A stretch of DNA of 8,221 bases from Cyanobacteria bacterium UBA1186. Lineage in GTDB: Bacteria; Cyanobacteriota; Vampirovibrionia; Gastranaerophilales; Gastranaerophilaceae. Numbering within the stretch: position 1 is the stretch's first letter; the number at the start of each line of letters is the position of its first letter. The notes under the pieces are model-generated. The model searched no databases and had not been told where the DNA came from. It worked only from the letters and a program-made list of their open reading frames with translations. The position numbers and the translations under genes were made by a program. Shown in pieces: positions 1-6,132 of the stretch. Where the stretch lies: assembly GCA_002309875.1 (NCBI GenBank), contig DBYM01000006.1, positions 6,489 through 14,709 on the forward strand. Reading direction: 5' to 3'.

Positions 1-1377
1 TTCAATTCCTTCTCAAGAATGGTACGTGATATCGCAACAGAAAAAGGGAAAGACATTGATTTCGAAATTCAGGGTAACGAAACCTGTGCGGATAAAAAGA
101 TTATTGAAGAAATCAAAACTCCGCTTATTCACATTTTGAGAAATGCCATCGACCACGGTATTGAATCAAAAGAGGACAGACTCCTTGCGGGCAAAAGTCC
201 TGTAGGTAAAATACTTCTTTCCGCAAAGCAGGACGATAACAAGGTTATTATAGACGTAATTGATGACGGACAGGGATTTAACCTCGAAAAAATCAAAGAC
301 AGAGCCGTTTCAAGAGGCTTCTTGACTCAGGAAGATATTGAAACAATGTCAGACGAAGCAATAATGAACATAATCTTCTGGCCCGGATTCACAACGGGAG
401 ATTCCATAACAAGTATTTCGGGACGCGGAATCGGACTTGATGTTGTTAAAACAAAAATTTCGCAGTTAAACGGTAAAGTTAAGGTTATTTCCGAATACGG
501 CAAAGGAAGTTGTGTTCATATAGAAATTCCTGTGACACTCACAACCCTAAGAGTATTTCTTGTTAAAATTTCCGATCAGATTTTTGCTGTTCCGATTCAG
601 GTTATTACAACCTTTATTCTTAAAAAACAAGATGAAATCAAGACTAATAACGGCACGCGGTCCATCGTTTATAACGACAAAATCTTACCGCTTTATTACC
701 TTGCCGATATACTCGGACTTGAGCCCACTCCGAGAGGAGAAAAAGAGACGGTTCTCATCATAGAATCCGATGAAAAATCAATTGCGCTTGTTGTTGACAA
801 ACTCTTGGGCGACCAGGATATTCTTCAGAAGAAACTTTCGCCTCCTTTATATAAGGTCAAAAATATCTCGGGAATCACAAACCTCGCTTCGGGTGAGTTA
901 TGCTTAATTCTCAACATGCAGGATATTCTGCATTACGATTTCAACAAAGCCATAACTACGGGTGCATCACAAAAACTGCTCCCTGCCGATGTTTTGGCTT
1001 ATAAGAAAATACTTGTTGTAGATGATTCTATGACAACAAGGACAATGCTTAAAAATATCCTTATGAATATAGGTTACACTGTCGATGCGGCTCTCGACGT
1101 TACGGAAGCAATGGTTAAACTGAAACTCAACCACTACGACCTGATTATGACGGATTTGAATATGCCGAAAATCGACGGTTACGAATTTGTAGAACGGCTT
1201 AAACAGGACGAAATGTACTCCGATATTCCTATTTTGGTTATGAGTTCGGAAAATAAAGAAACTGCAGTTAAGAAACTGAACAAATTCGGCATTGAAGGAT
1301 ATCTGCAGAAGGATTCTTTCAATCAGGCAGAATTTGTTGATTTGATTAAAGAAATTTTAACTAAATATCACAGTTAA
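1..1377 (+). CDS. cheA: Hybrid chemotaxis histidine kinase CheA with C-terminal receiver (5' end missing)
   Basis: The frame is open from base 1, so the gene starts before the window; 458 residues are visible, numbered here from base 1. The CheA ATPase domain fills about residues 1-175. Its N box is LRNAIDHGIE (Asn48, His52), its G1 box DDGQGF (88-93) and its G2 box GRGIGLDVV (141-149). A CheW-like regulatory domain follows at about 178-310. A complete CheY-type receiver ends the protein (about 335-455): acidic pair Asp341-Asp342, phospho-acceptor Asp385 in TDLNMP, and conserved Lys437. The missing upstream part should hold the phosphotransfer (P1) and dimerisation domains. CheA autophosphorylates under receptor control and passes phosphate to receivers. 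CheA-receiver fusions are typical of pilus-linked or Frz-like pathways (PilL, ChpA, FrzE) and of cyanobacteria, so a role in surface motility is plausible but not shown. The gene converges on coaD with a 17-bp overlap. Confidence 0.95.
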   Translation, partial: FNSFSRMVRDIATEKGKDIDFEIQGNETCADKKIIEEIKTPLIHILRNAIDHGIESKEDRLLAGKSPVGKILLSAKQDDNKVIIDVIDDGQGFNLEKIKDRAVSRGFLTQEDIETMSDEAIMNIIFWPGFTTGDSITSISGRGIGLDVVKTKISQLNGKVKVISEYGKGSCVHIEIPVTLTTLRVFLVKISDQIFAVPIQVITTFILKKQDEIKTNNGTRSIVYNDKILPLYYLADILGLEPTPRGEKETVLIIESDEKSIALVVDKLLGDQDILQKKLSPPLYKVKNISGITNLASGELCLILNMQDILHYDFNKAITTGASQKLLPADVLAYKKILVVDDSMTTRTMLKNILMNIGYTVDAALDVTEAMVKLKLNHYDLIMTDLNMPKIDGYEFVERLKQDEMYSDIPILVMSSENKETAVKKLNKFGIEGYLQKDSFNQAEFVDLIKEILTKYHS

Positions 1378-1834
1378 AAAACTCGGAAACACAAGCCGGA
1401 ACAAATTTTGAGATATCTCCGCCGTTAACAACAATCTCTCTTACCATGGAGGAAGATACAAAGTTATTTTCCGGTTTTGGGGTAAAAAATACTGTTTTAA
1501 TACTGTTGTTCAGTTCTCTGTTTATTTGCGCCATTTGATTTTCGTATTCAAAATCGGCACTGTTTCTGAGCCCTCTTACCAAAATTGAGGCACCTTTTTC
1601 TTTTGCATAATCAACAGTCAGCCCTTCAAACATGTCGGCTCTGACATTCGGAAACTCCCTTATTGATTCCTTAATCAGATGCATTCTGTCCTCCTCAGAC
1701 AAAAATGCGGACTTTTCGGAATTGTATGCCAAAAGAACAATAACTTCGTCAAAGACCTCGGAAGCCTGCCTGATTATATCAAGATGTCCGTTCGTTACAG
1801 GGTCAAAAGAGCCTGCATATACTGCAATTGTCAT
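1361..1834 (-). CDS. coaD: Phosphopantetheine adenylyltransferase (coenzyme A biosynthesis)
   Basis: This cytoplasmic enzyme transfers AMP from ATP to 4'-phosphopantetheine, giving dephospho-CoA, the penultimate step of CoA synthesis. The protein has 157 residues, the usual size of about 160. It shows the nucleotidyltransferase signature GSFDPVTNGH (8-17, with the T/HxGH motif at 14-17). It also has the substrate-site segment NSEKSAFL around Lys41, the VRGLRNSADFEYE segment (86-98) and the late motif VSSSMVRE (126-133) corresponding to ISSTxVR. An AAGGA ribosome binding site at 1842-1846, 7 nt before the ATG, supports the start. The stop codon lies inside the 3' end of the convergent CheA gene. 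The gene appears to be transcribed alone from its own extended -10 promoter. Confidence 0.97.
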   Translation of the reverse strand: MTIAVYAGSFDPVTNGHLDIIRQASEVFDEVIVLLAYNSEKSAFLSEEDRMHLIKESIREFPNVRADMFEGLTVDYAKEKGASILVRGLRNSADFEYENQMAQINRELNNSIKTVFFTPKPENNFVSSSMVREIVVNGGDISKFVPACVSEFFNCDI

Positions 1835-1858
1835 AATTTAATCCTTATGTTACAAAAG

Positions 1859-1867
1859 ATTATAACA
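1859..1867 (-). promoter_or_regulatory. Probable coaD promoter, extended -10 element
   Basis: On the minus strand the sequence reads TGTTATAAT, a perfect TATAAT hexamer preceded by the TGn extension, about 25 nt upstream of the coaD start codon. The -35 position (TATTCA with a 17-nt spacer) is weak, as is common for extended -10 promoters. The element sits in the 81-bp gap between the divergent coaD and TonB_C/TPR genes. This is a motif-based inference only. Confidence 0.45.
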
Positions 1868-1880
1868 CAACTCTTTTTTA

Positions 1881-1909
1881 TTGAATAAATTTTATGTTTT
1901 AATTAAACT
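1881..1909 (+). promoter_or_regulatory. Candidate promoter of the TonB_C/TPR gene, implying a leaderless mRNA
   Basis: TTGAAT (1881-1886) and TAAACT (1904-1909) are separated by exactly 17 nt; each matches the sigma-70 consensus at four of six positions. A start point 7 nt after the -10 element would fall on the A of the ATG at 1916. The gene also lacks any Shine-Dalgarno sequence, which fits a leaderless transcript. The region is very AT-rich, so a chance match is possible. Confidence 0.35.
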
Positions 1910-1915
1910 TTTCTT

Positions 1916-2725
1916 ATGAGATGTAGGGATTTAACTGTCACAATCACACTAATGGTATTTTTTGCGCTCAACTGCTGTGCTTTTGAGGACTACAATCACC
2001 CTGTAAGTAATTCACGGGTACAGACTGATTTTGCCGATTATATGGATAATGTAAGGACAAAACTTCAGTCAAACTGGGCCCCGCCCGATTTTCTCGAAAA
2101 CTGCCATATCAGAGTAACCTTTAAACTTGATAAAGACGGAAATGTTCTCTCGGGAAATATTCTTGAAAGTTCCGGAAACGATATTTATGACAGTTCCGCA
2201 ATAAATGCAATCACCAAATCGGAGCCGTTCGGCAGATTTCCCGAAAACAGCACAAGAGAAACAATTACGATTAATTACAGTTTTGATACGGACCTCATTC
2301 GTTCGGACAGTGTAAAATACTACTATGACCTTGCGCGCAGATATACGTATTCCGACAGGAAAGAGGCTCTTAAATACATTGACCTTGCCATTGCGGCAGC
2401 GGGAGAAAACGAAAATACGTATTTTCTCTACAACAGACGGGCAAAGATTAAAGAAGGAATGGGCGACCATTACGGGGCAAAAGAGGATAAAGACAAGTTC
2501 CTCGCAATGAAATCAAAGGCCGATTTAAAGCGTGTACACGCAATCAAGCACCTTGCGGAAATTGAGGACAATGCTTTTTCTTATTACTATCTTGCCTATG
2601 CTTATGAACAAATAGGCGATTACAACAACGCAATCGATGCGATTGACAAGGCAATCGAAAGGACTGATTTGAACAATCAGTATAAAAGGTACAGAGCAGA
2701 ACTTGCAACAAAGACAAATAACTAA
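1916..2725 (+). CDS. Secreted protein with TonB/TolA-like C-terminal domain followed by TPR repeats
   Basis: The 269-residue protein begins with a signal peptide (about residues 1-22, hydrophobic TVTITLMVFFAL, probable cleavage after CCA). There is no proper lipobox despite the paired cysteines. Residues about 41-125 look like a TonB_C domain: a YMDNVRTKLQSNW helix, VTFKLDKDGNVLSGNILESSG strands, then SSAINAITKSEPFGRFPE. Residues about 133-253 are helical repeats of TPR type, clearest in YYYLAYAYEQIGDYNNAIDA. TonB_C domains contact outer-membrane partners in diderms and TPRs bind proteins, so an envelope adaptor role is inferred. A true TonB energy transducer is unlikely, because it would keep an uncleaved membrane anchor and a proline-rich spacer, and no ExbB/ExbD genes are here. 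An in-frame stop at 1904 and the absence of other nearby ATG codons fix the start, though no ribosome binding site precedes it. Confidence 0.8.
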   Translation: MRCRDLTVTITLMVFFALNCCAFEDYNHPVSNSRVQTDFADYMDNVRTKLQSNWAPPDFLENCHIRVTFKLDKDGNVLSGNILESSGNDIYDSSAINAITKSEPFGRFPENSTRETITINYSFDTDLIRSDSVKYYYDLARRYTYSDRKEALKYIDLAIAAAGENENTYFLYNRRAKIKEGMGDHYGAKEDKDKFLAMKSKADLKRVHAIKHLAEIEDNAFSYYYLAYAYEQIGDYNNAIDAIDKAIERTDLNNQYKRYRAELATKTNN

Positions 2726-2756
2726 AAAATACCCGCCGTTTGGCAGGTATTTTTTT
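2724..2756. terminator. Bidirectional rho-independent terminator between convergent genes
   Basis: AAAAAATACC (2724-2733) pairs with GGTATTTTTT (2746-2755), with one C/A mismatch and then GCC/GGC closing a four-base GTTT loop. The A run on one side and T run on the other make it work in both directions. It begins inside the stop codon of the TonB_C/TPR gene and ends just before the stop codon of the GGDEF gene on the other strand. Confidence 0.9.
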
Positions 2757-2757
2757 A

Positions 2758-3630
2758 TTACATCTCTAAATTCATCTGAGAGAACTGAATTATCTTGTTT
2801 TTCCCTCTGTGTTTTGCATTATAAAGCGCATGCTCGGCATATCTTATTACCGTATTTGCATCTTCCTCAACGTCCTGCATGCATGGATATGTTGAAATAC
2901 CGCCTGAAATGGTAACTCTGTGTGCTTCTTCTTCACCCGCAGGAATAAATTCCATCTTCTCGATTTCACGTCTGAATCTTTCCCCGAACAGGAAAGCGTT
3001 TTCTTCGGAAGTATTAGGAAGTACGAGCAAAAATTCTTCGTCTCCGTAACGGGTTAAAATATCTTCTTTTCTTATCATTGCATCAAGTTTATTTGCAATA
3101 TTTTTGAGCAGAATATCGCCCCATTCGTAACCGTACATATCGTTTACAACCTTGAAGAAATCTATATCAAACAAAATGCAGGAAAGTTTAGTTCCGTAAC
3201 GTTTTGAACGTGAAATTTCTTCTTCAAGACGTTCCTGAAGATATTTTCTGTTATGCAGACCTGTCAAATCATCAGTCGTGCTGACTTTTTCCAATTTATC
3301 TTTGATTTCTTTAATCTTTAACAATGCCTTTGCGCGGACAATCAGTTCATCGGAATTTTTTAAATCCGTAATGAAGTCGTATCCTTCAGCCCTTACGGTA
3401 ACATCACGTCTTACAGGTCCTATAAATAAAATAGGACAAGGGAATTTGTTCGTCATAAGTGCATCTTTTGCAAGTTCAATATCGGCAACTATCATTAAAG
3501 ACGGATTGATAACCGCATACTCTTTCATTTGCTGAATATCAACCGTTCTAACTTCCGCATCATCAATATCAGCAAGAACAGCCTCTAATTCAGGCATCGG
3601 TTTTGTCGAATAAATAACAATACTGCTCAT
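2758..3630 (-). CDS. GGDEF-domain protein with degenerate receiver-like N-terminus and altered GDEEF signature
   Basis: The protein has 290 residues from the chosen start. Residues about 1-110 alternate short hydrophobic strands (SSIVIYS, LMIVAD, CPILFIG, YDFITD) like a CheY-type receiver. They lack the N-terminal acidic pair and the conserved lysine, so phosphorylation is doubtful. A helical linker leads to a GGDEF domain (about 120-285) with TDDLTGLHNRKYL, FDIDFFKVVND (metal and substrate site) and YGYEWGD. The signature is RYGDEEF: the second glycine of GG(D/E)EF is Asp197. The I-site motif RxxD is intact at Arg187-Asp190, correctly spaced. Diguanylate cyclases make c-di-GMP from two GTP; the change at the second glycine may abolish this, leaving a c-di-GMP sensor or scaffold. 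The ATG at 3630 is preferred for its AGAGGA ribosome binding site; an ATG at 3654 would add eight residues but lacks one and abuts a terminator. Confidence 0.9.
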   Translation of the reverse strand: MSSIVIYSTKPMPELEAVLADIDDAEVRTVDIQQMKEYAVINPSLMIVADIELAKDALMTNKFPCPILFIGPVRRDVTVRAEGYDFITDLKNSDELIVRAKALLKIKEIKDKLEKVSTTDDLTGLHNRKYLQERLEEEISRSKRYGTKLSCILFDIDFFKVVNDMYGYEWGDILLKNIANKLDAMIRKEDILTRYGDEEFLLVLPNTSEENAFLFGERFRREIEKMEFIPAGEEEAHRVTISGGISTYPCMQDVEEDANTVIRYAEHALYNAKHRGKNKIIQFSQMNLEM

Positions 3631-3638
3631 TCTTATTT

Positions 3639-3644
3639 TCCTCT
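3639..3644 (-). promoter_or_regulatory. Ribosome binding site deciding the GGDEF gene start
   Basis: The minus strand reads AGAGGA, 8 nt before the ATG at 3630. The upstream in-frame ATG at 3654 is preceded only by a T/C-rich terminator arm, so the inner start is favoured. Confidence 0.7.
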
Positions 3645-3656
3645 TATTTTTCATTT

Positions 3657-3683
3657 AAAAAGGGGCAGAAAACCCACCCCTTT
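3657..3683 (-). terminator. Rho-independent terminator of the DegT aminotransferase gene
   Basis: Read on the minus strand, AAAGGGG (3683-3677) pairs with CCCCTTT (3665-3659) across an 11-nt loop, and the stem runs into TTTTT (3661-3657). It lies 33 nt downstream of the DegT aminotransferase stop codon. The long loop makes the hairpin moderate in strength. Confidence 0.7.
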
Positions 3684-3712
3684 ATAATACACTAATTTCC
3701 GCTTTTAATCAA
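3684..3712 (-). promoter_or_regulatory. Probable promoter of the GGDEF gene
   Basis: The minus strand has TTGATT (3712-3707), a 17-nt spacer and TATTAT (3689-3684), matching the sigma-70 consensus at four and five of six positions with ideal spacing. The expected start point, near 3677, falls at the end of the left arm of the preceding terminator hairpin. The -35 box begins 4 nt past the DegT gene's stop codon. Confidence 0.5.
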
Positions 3713-3715
3713 TCT

Positions 3716-4834
3716 TTATGCCAAAGCCTTAGATTTTTCCAGGCAGTTAATCAATGTTGAAGCAACCGTTTTTTGCTCCTCATAAGTAAGTTCAGGGAAC
3801 ATCGGGAGCGACATTACACATTCCGTATTCTTTTCTGTTACAGGCAAGTCGCCCATTTTGTATCCCAAATGTGCATGAACTTTTTGCATATGTAAAGGAA
3901 TAGGATAATAAAGCATTGCACCGATGCCTGCTTCCTGAAGCATTTTGTGGATTTCATCTCTGTTAGGAATCTTGACCGTATATTGGTGATAAACACAATA
4001 AGTATCTGCCAATTCCTTCGGAGTTTGAATGTCAGGGCAGCCTGCAAACAATTCGTTATATGTTGCGGCATGGCTTCTTCTTTCCTTATTCCATTCGTCA
4101 ATATAATTCAGTTTAACTCTCAAAATTGCAGCCTGAATTTCATCAAGACGGGAGTTTACACCGATTTCGTCGTGATGATATCTTATTGCACCGCCATGGT
4201 TTCTGAGTGCAACTATTCTGTTCTTAAGGTTTTCACTGTTTACGGTAATCAAACCGCCGTCACCCATGCCGCCGAGATTCTTTGTCGGATAGAAACTGTA
4301 ACAGCCGATATCACCGAAAGTACCGACCTTCTGTCCTTTGTATTCGGCACCGATTGCCTGACAGCAGTCTTCGATAACATAGAGGTTATGGCGTTTTGCA
4401 ATATCCATAATCTTGCCCATATCGCAAGGCTGACCGTAAAGGTGAACAGGCATAATAGCCTTTGTCCTCGGAGTTATTAATTCTTCGATTTTGTCTGCGT
4501 CAATATTAAATGTATCGGGGTTTATATCGCAAAATACCGGAGTTGCCCCGACAATTTCTATAGATTCCGTTGTTGCAACAAAAGTGAAGGCAGTTGTAAT
4601 AACTTCATCACCCGGGCCTATATCCAATGCTCTCAAAGCCAAATGCAAAGCATCAGTTCCGGAGTTTAATGCTACGGTATAATTACAGCCTATGTATTTT
4701 GCAAGTTCAGCCTCCAAAGCCTTTACATTCGGGCCTAAAATATATGAGCCTGAGCGAAGCACTTCGCAAACAACTTTCTCAACTTCCGAGCCTATTTTTG
4801 CATATTGTCTTTTTGAATCTAAAATTGGTATCAT
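3716..4834 (-). CDS. DegT/DnrJ/EryC1/StrS-family PLP-dependent sugar aminotransferase
   Basis: This 372-residue protein is full length for the family, which transfers an amino group, usually from glutamate, to a keto group on a nucleotide-activated sugar. Visible features include the GTDALHLAL cofactor phosphate loop (59-67), the ITTAFTFVATTE segment (79-90) and the EDCCQAIGA motif with Asp156 and Gln159. They also include SFYPTKNLGGMGDGG, with Lys185 as the internal-aldimine lysine, GVNSRLDEIQAAIL, and YYPIPLH near the C-terminus. The opening residues and YILGP motif resemble WbpE-type aminotransferases that act on UDP-3-keto-sugars. No other nucleotide-sugar gene is in view, so the substrate is unknown. 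A strong AGGAGGA ribosome binding site (4841-4847) lies 6 nt before the ATG. The gene is followed by its own terminator. Confidence 0.95.
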   Translation of the reverse strand: MIPILDSKRQYAKIGSEVEKVVCEVLRSGSYILGPNVKALEAELAKYIGCNYTVALNSGTDALHLALRALDIGPGDEVITTAFTFVATTESIEIVGATPVFCDINPDTFNIDADKIEELITPRTKAIMPVHLYGQPCDMGKIMDIAKRHNLYVIEDCCQAIGAEYKGQKVGTFGDIGCYSFYPTKNLGGMGDGGLITVNSENLKNRIVALRNHGGAIRYHHDEIGVNSRLDEIQAAILRVKLNYIDEWNKERRSHAATYNELFAGCPDIQTPKELADTYCVYHQYTVKIPNRDEIHKMLQEAGIGAMLYYPIPLHMQKVHAHLGYKMGDLPVTEKNTECVMSLPMFPELTYEEQKTVASTLINCLEKSKALA

Positions 4835-4868
4835 ATCTTATCCTCCTGTCAATATTTCCCCTAATTCA

Positions 4869-4877
4869 AGTGTAACA
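4869..4877 (-). promoter_or_regulatory. Weak candidate extended -10 element for the DegT gene
   Basis: The minus strand reads TGTTACACT, a TGn extension plus a hexamer matching TATAAT at four of six positions, about 35 nt upstream of the start codon. No good -35 box accompanies it. It resembles the coaD element in this window, but the evidence is thin. Confidence 0.25.
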
Positions 4878-4912
4878 CAGAATTTGAATGCCTTAATATA
4901 TTCTTTACCTGA

Positions 4913-4978
4913 GGGGTAAATATATTTTTTTTTTGGGGGGGGGTAAATATATTTGGGATAAATATATTTGGGGTAATT
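4913..4978. repeat. 15-bp tandem repeat with G9 and T10 homopolymer runs
   Basis: The unit GGGGTAAATATATTT occurs at 4913-4927 and 4940-4954, then with one change (GGGA) at 4955-4969, then partially at 4970-4978. The last three copies are spaced exactly 15 bp apart. Between copies one and two, T extends to ten bases (4925-4934) and G to nine (4935-4943). Each full unit contains the perfect palindrome AAATATATTT. The array occupies much of the 153-bp gap between the two aminotransferase genes, starting about 80 bp upstream of the DegT start. It begins 10 nt beyond the stop codon of the class I aminotransferase gene. No hairpin terminator is recognisable in this gap. Confidence 0.9.
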
Positions 4979-4987
4979 GTGTAAATC

Positions 4988-6100
4988 CTATACCGTTCTT
5001 AAATAGTCTGAAAATTCTTTCAGGCCTTTTTGGAGGACGGTTTTGGCCGTACAAAAACCAAGCCTTACCGTTCCTTCCATTTCAAATGTTTCGCCCGGGA
5101 GAAGTGCAACACCCGTTTTTTCCTGCAGATTCTTGCATAACGTTTTTGAAGAAACATCTTTTTTGTACCTGATTAATGCCGTCGTTCCGCCCTGAGGAAT
5201 ATTTGCCTTAACGTATATTTCCTCATTAAGCCAATTTTTCAGCACCTCTAAACCTTCCTTCATTATTTTAAAATTGCGGGTTGCGATTTTATCTCTGTTT
5301 TCAATGGCTATTGCGGAATAATAATCGTCTAAAATACTGACACTGATTGTATTGTATTCTCTGTGTTTATTTATTTCGTTTATCAAATCCTGTCTTCCTG
5401 CAACCCACCCAACACGAAGTCCCGGAAGCGAATAAGTTTTGGACATGCTCCCCGTTGAAATACCTTTTTCATAAATATCCGCCATCGATTCGGAATAAGG
5501 ATTTCCCGTTAAATTCAGGCCTCTGTAAACTTCGTCAGATAAAATCCAGATATTATGCACCTTTGCAATATCGGCAATTCTTTTAAGCATGTCATCGGGG
5601 ATTACCGCACCTGTCGGATTGTTCGGATTGTTAAGGCATATAAGTTTTGTTTTATATGTAATATTGTTTTCAAGTTCTCTCAAATTCGGAAGCCATTTGT
5701 TTTCTTCTCTCAAAAATACCAAATTTACCTTGGCGCCGAGTGCTTTCGGAACGGAATAGTGCTGCTGATACGCAGGAACAAGGGAAATAACTTCATCTCC
5801 CTTATCAAGCAGTGATTCAAACACAAGTTGATTAGCACCTATCGCACCATGGGTAACCGTAATATTTTCACTTTCCTGTGATTTATAAAGACTTTTTATG
5901 GCATTTTTTAATCTCTGCGAGCCGTGTATGTCACCATAAGTAAGTTTTGTATCAAAAATCTCAAGCGGTTTTGAAATCCCGCATATTGTCATAAGTTCAC
6001 GCAGGCTCAGAGGCTCAATACATGTCGTTGTTAAATCGTATTTTGCCGAAGGACAATATCTGTTCATCCATTCTTCGATTTTGAAAGTGTCAATTCTCAT
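4988..6100 (-). CDS. Class I/II pyridoxal-phosphate-dependent aminotransferase
   Basis: The 370-residue protein has the full fold-type I aminotransferase signature set. These are THGAIGANQLVF (cofactor phosphate region, 83-94), the PAY aromatic stacking residue Tyr111, NNPNNPTG (157-164, Asn161), and SDEVYRG (188-194, with Asp189 pairing to the pyridine nitrogen and Tyr192). Lys221 in STGSMSKTYSLPGLRVGW is the catalytic lysine, with Arg229 behind it. The C-terminal TVRLGF arginine is expected to bind the substrate carboxylate. The N-terminal FKIEEWMNRY and CIEPLSLREL segments recall an aminotransferase subgroup near capreomycidine-synthase (VioD)-like proteins, from memory; the substrate cannot be read from sequence. 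The ribosome binding site is weak (GGA 5 nt before ATG). The start lies 32 bp from the divergent serpin-like gene. Cotranscription with the DegT gene downstream is possible but crosses a 153-bp repeat-bearing gap. Confidence 0.93.
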   Translation of the reverse strand: MRIDTFKIEEWMNRYCPSAKYDLTTTCIEPLSLRELMTICGISKPLEIFDTKLTYGDIHGSQRLKNAIKSLYKSQESENITVTHGAIGANQLVFESLLDKGDEVISLVPAYQQHYSVPKALGAKVNLVFLREENKWLPNLRELENNITYKTKLICLNNPNNPTGAVIPDDMLKRIADIAKVHNIWILSDEVYRGLNLTGNPYSESMADIYEKGISTGSMSKTYSLPGLRVGWVAGRQDLINEINKHREYNTISVSILDDYYSAIAIENRDKIATRNFKIMKEGLEVLKNWLNEEIYVKANIPQGGTTALIRYKKDVSSKTLCKNLQEKTGVALLPGETFEMEGTVRLGFCTAKTVLQKGLKEFSDYLRTV

Positions 6101-6111
6101 AAGTCCATGTT

Positions 6112-6117
6112 ATCATA
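6112..6117 (-). promoter_or_regulatory. Weak candidate -10 box of the class I aminotransferase gene
   Basis: TATGAT on the minus strand matches TATAAT at five of six positions, but it lies only 11 nt upstream of the start codon and the -35 region (TTCTTC) is poor. It would imply a very short leader. Confidence 0.2.
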
Positions 6118-6132
6118 AGCAAGGAGGGTTTT

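Noticed and set aside
19..21. ATG at 19 as the real start of CheA
   Set aside because: The frame is open to base 1 and the preceding residues (FNSFSR) continue the conserved segment just before the ATPase domain, so this Met is internal.
2069..2470. 133-codon minus-strand open frame inside the TonB_C/TPR gene
   Set aside because: Antisense shadow of a gene with clear domains; no start signal and no domain resemblance.
3652..3654. ATG at 3654 as start of the GGDEF gene
   Set aside because: No ribosome binding site, and it directly follows the T run of a terminator; the ATG at 3630 has AGAGGA at good spacing.
3947..4480. 177-codon open frame on the plus strand opposite the DegT aminotransferase gene
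   Set aside because: It lies wholly antisense to a full-length, motif-complete enzyme; its translation has no recognisable motif and it lacks a convincing ribosome binding site.
4933..5172. Plus-strand open frame starting in the G-rich repeat
   Set aside because: It is made of repeat sequence and the antisense of the class I aminotransferase's C-terminus, with no coding features of its own.
6111..6116. TATCAT as a -10 box for the serpin-like gene
   Set aside because: Transcription would begin inside the Shine-Dalgarno sequence and no -35 box lies at proper spacing.
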